The notes under the pieces are model-generated. The model saw only the letters and a program-made list of their open reading frames with translations, did not search any database and was not told the origin of the DNA. Below, piece by piece: positions 1 through 8,000 of a DNA stretch of 11,607 bases. Each line of letters opens with the position of its first letter. The stretch's first letter is position 1. A program made the translations under genes and the position numbers. The DNA lies in contig CAYWJU010000023.1 in the NCBI GenBank assembly GCA_964458645.1, forward strand, positions 1 through 11,607. The letters run 5' to 3'. Source of the stretch: DAORHV01 sp964458645. GTDB lineage: Bacteria > Patescibacteriota > Gracilibacteria > Peribacterales > Peribacteraceae.

Positions 1-13
1 ATGTTACCGGATT

Positions 14-96
14 CCAAGGAATCCGAAGAAACCGACGAAGCCAAGGAATGCAGCAAGCCCTCGGGCTCTTCGGAATCCTTGGTTTCTTTGGTTTCC
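14..96. repeat. 9-bp-periodic tract with imperfect inverted repeat
   Basis: Positions 14-29 and 67-82 are inverted copies that match at 15 of 16 positions, with one A/A mismatch, and could form a stem over a 37-base loop. The loop holds a smaller GCC/GGC hairpin at 57-66. The tract also reads as 9-bp units: on the minus strand they resemble GG-N-TTC-N-T-Y, and the units at 79-87 and 88-96 differ at one base. It lies just past the yebC stop codon. No run of T follows the stem on either strand, so it is not a textbook intrinsic terminator, but it may still end or stabilise the yebC mRNA. Positions 1-119 hold no gene I can support. Confidence 0.5.
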
Positions 97-119
97 CGCC
101 AGGTCTCTCCTGGTGACTT

Positions 120-875
120 CTACCCTTGGACCCTGGCATTCGTATGCACCTCCGATACATCGTCGTCTTCCTCCAAAAGGTGCATGAGGCGTTCTACTTT
201 TTCCCACGTAGCGGCGTCGACATCGGCATGCTGTTTGGCGACATACTGCAATCCGGCAGATTCAATCGTTAAGTTTTTGCTTTTCAGAAAATCACGCACT
301 TTCTGCCAGCCGGTCGGATCGGTGACGACCTGCAAGTGTTCGTCGCTGGCCGAGAAATCCTCGGCACCCTGGTCGATAAGCTCTAGTTCCAGGTTTTCCA
401 GCTGCTGGGGAGTGGGAATGACGGCTCCCAAACCCGCCTCTCCTCCGCCTGCTACAACCACGCCCTTGCGCTCGAACATCCACAGCACTGAGCCGTTGCC
501 TGCAAAACGGCCGCCGTTTTTATCCAGGATCGTCTTCACATTGGAAAGCGTGCGGTTCTTGTTGTCGGTGAGTCCTTCCAGAATGAACGCTGCGCCGCCC
601 GGACCATAGGCTTCGTACGTCACCTCCTGCATGGCCTCGCCTTTCAATGCACCAGTTCCTTTTTTGATGGCACGTTCAATGTTGGCATTCGGCACGCTCT
701 CCGCTTTGGCAGCATCGATCAAACCACGAAGTCGCACATTGGCCGAAGGATCGCCGCCGCCTTCGCGCGCTGCAATTTCAATCAAACGGGCGTACTTGGT
801 GTACACCTTGCCGCGCTTGGCATCCTGCGCACCTTTGCGCACCCGAATGTTGGCCCATTTGCTATGACCGGACAT
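120..875 (-). CDS. yebC: YebC/TACO1-family translation or transcription regulator
   Basis: This is a 251-aa YebC/PmpR/TACO1-family protein of normal family length. The N-terminus (MSGHSKWANI, then a Lys/Arg-rich stretch ending KVYTKYARLI) and the segment VPNANIERAIKKGTG are hallmarks of the family, followed by EAYGPGG and NKNRTLSNVK. Family members are cytoplasmic. They have been described as DNA-binding regulators and, more recently, as ribosome-associated factors that help translation through difficult stretches such as polyproline. The giant gene in this window encodes several proline-rich linkers, but no functional link is shown. The start at 875 is chosen because the family N-terminus begins there and because an extended -10 element places the predicted transcript start on its first base. 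It lies 22 bp after the 86-aa gene. The acidic end of the last domain (LLEEDDDVSEV) is typical. Identification is secure; the exact molecular role is not. Confidence 0.97.
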   Translation of the reverse strand: MSGHSKWANIRVRKGAQDAKRGKVYTKYARLIEIAAREGGGDPSANVRLRGLIDAAKAESVPNANIERAIKKGTGALKGEAMQEVTYEAYGPGGAAFILEGLTDNKNRTLSNVKTILDKNGGRFAGNGSVLWMFERKGVVVAGGGEAGLGAVIPTPQQLENLELELIDQGAEDFSASDEHLQVVTDPTGWQKVRDFLKSKNLTIESAGLQYVAKQHADVDAATWEKVERLMHLLEEDDDVSEVHTNARVQG

Positions 876-881
876 GCCCGG

Positions 882-890
882 ATTATATCA
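882..890 (-). promoter_or_regulatory. Extended -10 promoter of yebC, probably leaderless
   Basis: Read on the minus strand this is TGATATAAT, a perfect extended -10 (TGnTATAAT). The usual distance puts +1 at about 875, the A of the yebC ATG. No good -35 hexamer is seen at 16-18 bp, which extended -10 promoters can tolerate. There is no Shine-Dalgarno sequence in the 22-bp gap, in keeping with a leaderless transcript. Confidence 0.65.
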
Positions 891-897
891 TGACTAT

Positions 898-1158
898 TTA
901 CACCTTCTTACACTCAAAGGCAGTCAGGGTGCCATCATCATTCAAGCGAGCAAAAACACCTACGAATCCGAATGTGTGCCTCAACAGAAATGCGAAATGA
1001 TTGACCTCCTCGCCAACGCGATCCGAATGGTCGGCTAACAGCACGGCAGTGACGTCGGGGCTCTGGAACTCGGTGCGGCAAAATGTTGTGGCGACACCCA
1101 CGATCGTATCGGCGTGTTGCTTGGCAATGTCGTAGGGTGATGGTGGAAGGATGTTCAT
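898..1158 (-). CDS. Small hypothetical protein, 86 aa, downstream of the giant protease-like gene
   Basis: I do not recognise this 86-aa protein. It starts MNILPPSPYDIAKQHAD. The middle is mixed, and the C-terminal third (FGFVGVFARLNDDGTLTAFE) reads like two beta strands joined by an NDDG turn. It has two cysteines and no signal peptide or membrane helix. It starts 12 bp after the stop of the giant gene and ends 22 bp before yebC, so it is probably co-transcribed with the giant gene. No Shine-Dalgarno sequence precedes the ATG. The position invites the guess that it is an inhibitor or immunity protein for the calpain-like domain, but nothing in the sequence proves that. Its reality as a gene is supported by the tight fit between neighbours and by sensible composition. 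Confidence 0.7.
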   Translation of the reverse strand: MNILPPSPYDIAKQHADTIVGVATTFCRTEFQSPDVTAVLLADHSDRVGEEVNHFAFLLRHTFGFVGVFARLNDDGTLTAFECKKV

Positions 1159-1170
1159 GATCGGCGTATG

Positions 1171-2020
1171 TTACTTGATAAGGCCGTGATAGTTAATGGA
1201 GACGAAGTCAATGCTTGCAAATGTGGTTAAGAATTCGGCATACGACAGTGTAATGGGCTTCGATGTGTCATGCGGATTCACAACCGTCACGGTTTTTGCG
1301 GCGGCATTCACCGACTCAACGGAATAGGCATGCGTGTAGTTGAAATTCACTGTTTTGCCGTTTACGTCCTTCACCGGAAATGTTCTGCGATCATTGTCGC
1401 GCGCCGGCGTGCCCACGGTTGCAAAGTGCTTCTCGTGCGAGAAGTTGTTCAAGGCATCTATCACTTTGCTGCACATAGCCGCGTCTCCGTTTTCACTGAA
1501 AGAAACTTTCTGGCCAGGGACATAGGTGTCTTTGGTGCGAACACCATCCTTGCCGACAAGCACCTCGAGCGCCTGTCCGCCGAAGCCTCCGGCGGAGGCT
1601 TTGCGATTGATTTGGCCTCTATCATCACGACCGTGTTGCACAAGCGTGTACGCTGCCTCCAGAACCCTGAAGCCAAGCGGACCTCGAAGCCCCAAATACA
1701 GATGTGCCACGGTCTGCTGACCGCTGTCTTCTTGGATATCTTCCATGTGTACGCGCACAATTTTCCCCTTCGGGTCACCCAAGGGAATGCGCACATCGAA
1801 TCCGACGATGAAATTTGTTTTTTTACCGCGGTTTGCCGGATCCGGCAGGCTCTCGATGACAGGCGTGACAGCAGAGCGAACCAACACCTCGAAGTGCGGC
1901 GACAGACGGAGTGAGTGCAGCGCGGCAACCAGGTAACAGTTACCGACGTTCGCCTGCGCAAAATCGGCGTTGGGAGAGAAGAATTCGTGGAATGTGTCCT
2001 GGCTCAAGGGCAGACGACCC
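1171..2020 (-). other. Calpain-like (peptidase C2) domain coding region
   Basis: The domain edges are approximate. The codon for Cys2360 lies at 1936-1938, in a GNCYL context with Gln six residues before it, as in calpains (QGxLGDCW). His2562 (codon 1330-1332) is in HAYSV, the same motif as in calpains. Asn2580 (codon 1276-1278) is in NPHD, where calpains have NPWG. The His-Asn distance is 18 residues, shorter than in animal calpains. The Trp after the active Cys is Tyr here, and the Trp after NP is His. I see no EF-hand or C2-type calcium domain, so regulation must differ from animal calpains. Confidence 0.85.
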
Positions 2021-5000
2021 GGCGTGTTGAGATACTCGAATTTGCGCTGCAGTAATTTCGCCTCAGGATTCGTACGCAGGATTTGCAGATTGCTCTGCTG
2101 GAAATCCGACGGGTGAAAGACTGTCTCGTCCGTAATGGGCACATACTGCCTTGTGATTGGATTGTAGGCCTCCAATGCTCCTGTCCGTGGATTCGTCTGA
2201 GCCACCCATCCTTCCTGGAGAGTCCCGTTGGGATTGGCGCTGTTTTTGTCGACCACCACCAGCAACCTATTGCCTGCGGTAATGACGCGACGCAAGGAAG
2301 GCCCCTCGTAGATCGTCGTCACTTCAACCACTGGGTTTCTGCTCACGAGAGTCAGATCTGCACGAGAGAGTGTGACCATTTTGGGCGGGCCATTGGTGCT
2401 GGCGCATTTCAGCGTGCCATCGGCCCTGACTTCAAAGACCATAAACACGTTGCCCTGTCGGTCACGCACCGTGTCTTGGGGTGCAAATCTGGCGGCGGGT
2501 TCACCCGGACGGCCGCCTGTATTCTCATTCCATGTACGCATCTCGGCGATGTTCACGCGGTAACGCGTGCCAGTCGGTCCGGCGACAATGGCATGCTCCG
2601 GCGAACGAGGGTCGATGCCGACAAATGTAAGCTGATGCGTCTGCCCCTGCGAGTTGCTGCGTGTGAGCAACAAGTCGCCGGGCTTCACCTCTACGCCATT
2701 CACTTCAATCGCACCCGGCGAGAGCCGCAGTCTCGGCGCGGGCTTGAGGTCGATGATTTCCGCAGCAACCGGCAAGCAGCTCACCCGATCGATCGGGAAA
2801 CCGTATTCGACGGTCCTGCCTCCTTCCTTGCCGCGGACTTTGGGNNNNNNNNNNTCGCCGTCAACTTCTCCGCCAAGGTACGTCCACTGTTCAATGGCTC
2901 CGCTACTACGTCTGATTTGATACGTTTCCCCAACACGCAAATCTCGCAGACGCAACGGCGCTTCGGGCCCAGGCAATGGCGCAGGCTGCGGCGTCGGCGA
3001 AAGGCTATTGCGGGCTGCGGCCAGAACATTGGCTTTCGGCTGGCGCACTTCGACTCCGGACGTGACATCGCGAAGAATGAACACATTCGGATCAACGCCG
3101 CTTGTCCGCACGAACGCCAACGTGCGGGTTCTGCCGTCAATCACCATTGTCACTCGTGTATCAGGGTCGCGGACATGTGCTTCGACAGCCGCATCGGAAA
3201 CCTTGGGCTTGGGCGCAGGTGCCGGTACTGGCAGGCGTTCGGCTGCAGCCATGGCCTTTCTTCCGGCGGCTATGACATCGGCTTCGGTGAAACGACGCTC
3301 GTCTCCCGTAACCACATTCTTCATTGCCAAATGACCCGGCCTGCTACTCGGACGGCTGTAGACGAAGCGACCTCCCTCCAGTTCCACCTCTAGGCCGAAC
3401 GCAAGCTCTTCCAAGACTTTGGTGTCGCTGATTTCAGGGGCAATGGGAGCGGGCTGCGGCTGCAATTCCTGCAAAAGGGCCTGTCGACCGGCGGCGAGCA
3501 CTTTTGCCTTATCGATGTTGAACACTCTTCCCGTTGTCGCATCCTCCATAATAAGTTTGCCCTGAGCTTCATTTTCACCGACGCAAGTATAGGTCTTGCC
3601 ATCGATTTTTACCTTCAGCCCGAAGCCGAGCTGCTCCAAGACCTGGCGATCCGTAAATTGCGGGCCGTTATTGGGCGCAGGAGCCGGAGTCTCATCCATG
3701 CCATTGAGCACCGCGTCGAACACCTTCTTTTTTTGCAGCCGGTATTCGGTGCGGGTGGCCTTGTCGCGCATGATCACGATGTTCTCGTCGGTAGTACTCG
3801 TGCGAACATACACAAGAGTACGAATGGTGCCCGTACCATCGGGATCCATTCGCACGGGTTCGCCGGACTGCAAATGGGTCAAGATCACGCCGTCGTTTTC
3901 CGACCCGCGATTCACAAGTTCCGCATAGCCCACAACGTTGTTCAATGGAGCAGTGCATTCAACGTTTCTTCCTCCGATCTTAATCGCAAAGATGTATTGA
4001 CCGCCCTGTACCCGCAGGAATGTCGCGACCACCAATTTGCCGTCGGGCTGTCGCACGGCATAGTCTTCATTCGGCGTCATTCTGCGCGCATCGAACGGAC
4101 CTTTGCCGCACACGCCGGCATCCAGAAGCAGCTTGGCATCGGCCTTAGGCATGGCTGCAAGCAAGATTCGCACTTTGCCAAATACTTCGGCTCCGGTGAG
4201 ATTATCGATGGTACCGGGCGCACGATGCGCTTCGATGACCGCCTTGCGCTCAGCATCGCTCAGTTGGCGACCAAGCAGTCTCTCGGCGATGTCGATGCGT
4301 GCCGCGTCATTCACGTCGTTGTTCTTCAAAAATTCTTTAAGCGCGACAATGTTCGCGGGAGCGGCTCGAGCTGCCTCGGCAAGCTTCACGCCTGCTTCGC
4401 GCATATCGGTTACGGTTTCAGCAGACGGATTGACGACTGGGGTGCTGCTGGTTGTCGGCGTCAATCCGGTCACCGGAACATCGGGGCTGAGCAAGAATAC
4501 GCGGCCGTCGAGCTCAATGGTGATCGCACCGTTGGCCGCAATGGTGACATTGGCACCCTCCATGGCTGCCCACTGCTGAATTTCGGCCACTGCCTTGGCC
4601 GGATCGCCTCCCGTCTCATACTGGAACTCACCCATATTGCGCACGGCGGCATCCGAGTTTGCGAGTGTTTTGGGGGCGGTCGGATTTTTCGGTCGGAAAT
4701 TTTTCTTGGCAATGAACACCACCGACGCCCAGTCACCGGCAATGCGCTCGGCGGTTTCATCGCGGATTTCCTCAGCGGTTTCACGCCCCCACGAAGACAT
4801 GAATCCCTTCATGTTCCCCTGTGCCGCCGGCGCGCCCTGTTCGGCTTTCGCAAGATAGGCGATCACACGATTCAATCGCGGTGAATTGGCAATCAATCCC
4901 TGCACGCACCGGGTATTCGCCAATACGGTGAGTCCTTTGCCAATCGCGGCTCCGGCTCCCATGAATGCGAGCGTGGTGACAAATCCGGTCACGAAATCCT

Positions 5001-8000
5001 GTCCTAGCGGATCGATGAGATGCCTGAGTACGTCGGCATGCTCCATTCTTCCGGTTTCGGGGTTGTAGATTTTTTCGTCTTTAATTGTCGCGCGGATGAA
5101 TGCGCCGGTACGTGAGCGGTTGCGGAATGTCGCACGTCCGCTGGTGACGTCGGAATCGAATTCCTGGTGCAATTGGAATCGCGCCTCACTGGTCAGTTCC
5201 GAGCTAATCACACCGGCAGTCGCGGAAATGGCGGCAACGGCCAACGGCGAAGTAATGCCGAACGTAAAGACCGCCAGAACCACCGCCAAACACGAAACGA
5301 CGATGGCGACGATGGTCACGATATTGCGCTCGAGCCACGTCCAGAACGTGTCGATGTCGAACTCCGACTTGTCCATGATGTGCTCGCAGAACTGGCGCAG
5401 GTCCGGCTTGCTGAGCATGGCCTCCATGTCGTCGAGCGCTTTGATGCGCTTGTCGATTTCCTGGTCGATGGCGCTCTTGTCCACGCCGGTATTCGCCCGC
5501 TTCAGTTCCTGCAAGCGTACGCGTGCGCGCAACAAATTCGTCTTCATCGCCGGATCATTCAACACACCCAGGATTTTTCCCGATTCTTCGCGCATAAGGT
5601 CCACGAGCCCCGGTCGCTTGGTGCCGTCTTTGCCGGCCTCGAACAACCGCTGTACCAAACCAATGGAGCTGTTGATTTTTCCGGCTTCCGACAACACGCC
5701 GCGCACCGCCGCGTCGTTGTCCATGACCCGCAAAACGTCGTGTGAGTCTTCGACATTCCGTTTCTCGATATCCGCAATCGTCGCTGAACGAACATTGCGC
5801 GAACTCAGAAACGTCGGTCCGATCACCTCGAGCTTGTTATCCGCTTCGGGACGCGGCTCGCCGGCAATTTGCAGCGCGGAGCGTCCCGTCATGCCGCCTT
5901 CCATGGCCGTCAGTTCTTCGCCGATGGCATTGAATGCCTTGCGTGCATCATCTGTCGGACTGTAGCGAACGCTGATGGGATGAAAGCGACCGCTGTTCAA
6001 TGAGCGTATGGGATTGCGCAAATCATTGAAATTTTTGCCATCGCGCTCGGTCTCACGACACAGCCATACGCCGTCGATGCTGGAGAACATGTATTCAACG
6101 ACCAGCGTCCCTTTCTTTACGCGAACCGTTGTATCCATATTCAAGAGCTCATCATTGCGGTCCCAATTGCGACGGTGCACGATTTCGGGCGAGTGTTTGC
6201 CGAGCGTTTCCAAGCCGCGTCGTTCGACCTCGCGCATTTCTTCTGGACTGCGGCCGATGCGAACGAAAGCGAGGTCGTCGGCCTTCAGCTTGTCGTACGT
6301 CAACACCCGCTGGGCATAGCGAGGGCGATCGCCCAAGCGATTCGAGGGAACGCGATACACGCTGGCAAATGTCGGCTGCGTCGGTTCGCGGCGCAACACG
6401 GCGGTCATGCCTGGCGGCGCGCCGGCGAGCTTGCGGGCAAAGCTGTCTTCGAAACCCACCAAATGTTGCTTGTCTCCGACACCCAATTTAAAGACCTTCG
6501 GACTGCCGAAACCCTGCATTTGACCTGTGTACACATCCACCGGCACCCGCTCGCCTTCGTAGCGACCCATGTACGAATCGAAAGGCTCAATGGTAAACGA
6601 TGTACTCACAATGCCGTCACGCGGACCAAGCAAATCACCAAGGTTGGAGCCCCGATCGTAGTTGCCAAGTTCGGGTCCGCTTTCGCGTTCTTCGCGCTGG
6701 CGACGCACTTCCGGATCACTCCGATCCATCAGCCCTCTGTGCAGCGCGTTGATCGCATTGCGTTCGGCTGCGGGTACGTTCGGATCCTCGGCGAACCAGT
6801 TCGGGTTCAGCGGCCCGTTTTTGCTTGCCGGCTTCTCTTCCGTAAAAAACCATTCGCCATCGAGCGAGCAGGTGAAATGACCTTTGATCGTGGCGGTGGA
6901 AACGCCGATGATTTTGAAGAAATCATTCGCACCAGTAGTCTCGGCCACCGTAACACCATTCTGTCCGTTTTGACCCAACAGATATTCACGCGTCTGCTTC
7001 CGGTATTTTGCACCGCTGTCGAGGTCGATACTGTCGAGATCAATGACACCCCTGCGTCTGCCACCGACGGGCAAAGGAGTGAGATTGCGCCTCGTACCAC
7101 CGAGTGGCGGTAGTACATCGCCGGACTCATCCGTGACTGCCCCTCGCCCGTTCAAGATGTTCACATTCACACTGCGAGGCACGCCGCGTGCCTGAGCGAG
7201 CAAATCGGAATCGCGATTCCCCTGCTGGCGATCTACCGCCAGTTTGGTCGCATCTTGGTCACGGCCTTCGACCATCGCCAACTCCATGGGGCTCAATTGA
7301 TTGGGTCGCGACTTGAGTCCTGCTATCGCTTCAGTCACCCGCTTGCCCAGATCGGGGTCCATTTTGGCAAGATCCGGTCCGTATTTCTCGCGCAACTTCA
7401 GATAGATGCGGTCGCTCTCCTGCTGGCGACCGTCGTTGCGCGCCACGGTCGCATCGAACACGGTCAACGCCGCTTCGTAATGGAACAGGATTTGCTGATA
7501 ACCGGTAATGGTTTCCTGTTCTTTTTTAATGCTCTCGCGTGCCGAACGGATGTTATTGGCAAGCCGTTGCACAATCTCGCGATCGGCATCGTTCCGGGTT
7601 TCATTCGCAAGGTTTTTGGTCTCGTTTTCAATGAACGTATGGTACTTCGCAATCTGCTCCTGCGGACCCACCGTCCGGTCCAACACAAACTCATACTTCC
7701 GTCGAATCAGGTCCTCTGGTTTGCCAAGAAGGTATGCATGCGTCACGGTCTCGGCCTGCTCCGGCGTTGGCTGCGCCGGCAGAACGCCGCGACCGAGCTG
7801 CACGGCCAGCTGCTTGTTGTCGACCGGAGGACGGAATGGAAAGCCACTCGCCTGACAGACTGCGGGGCTTAACTTGTTGACCAGCGCAACGCGCGACACC
7901 ACCAACCGCAACGTCGTTTCGCCGTATTTTTCAGTTGCCGTTTTCACAAACGCCGGCAGTTCTTTGGCATCGATCGTCGTACCGGCAATCAATTGCTCGA

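Noticed and set aside
1..609. A 202-codon plus-strand frame over the 3' part of yebC
   Set aside because: It is antisense to a secure conserved gene, and its Ser/Cys/Pro-rich sequence is typical of a mirror frame.
221..1120. The same six residues (AKQHAD) in the 86-aa protein and in YebC
   Set aside because: There is no similarity around the match and the codons differ only at synonymous positions. A short chance match is the simplest explanation.
2845..2854. Possible frameshift or split gene at the run of N
   Set aside because: The frame and the style of protein sequence agree on both sides, and the repeat unit is completed normally.
2083..4884. Two long plus-strand frames (436 and 408 codons) opposite the giant gene
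   Set aside because: They are His/Arg/Cys-rich mirror frames of a protein with recognisable catalytic motifs and repeats on the other strand. In GC-rich coding DNA such frames are expected.
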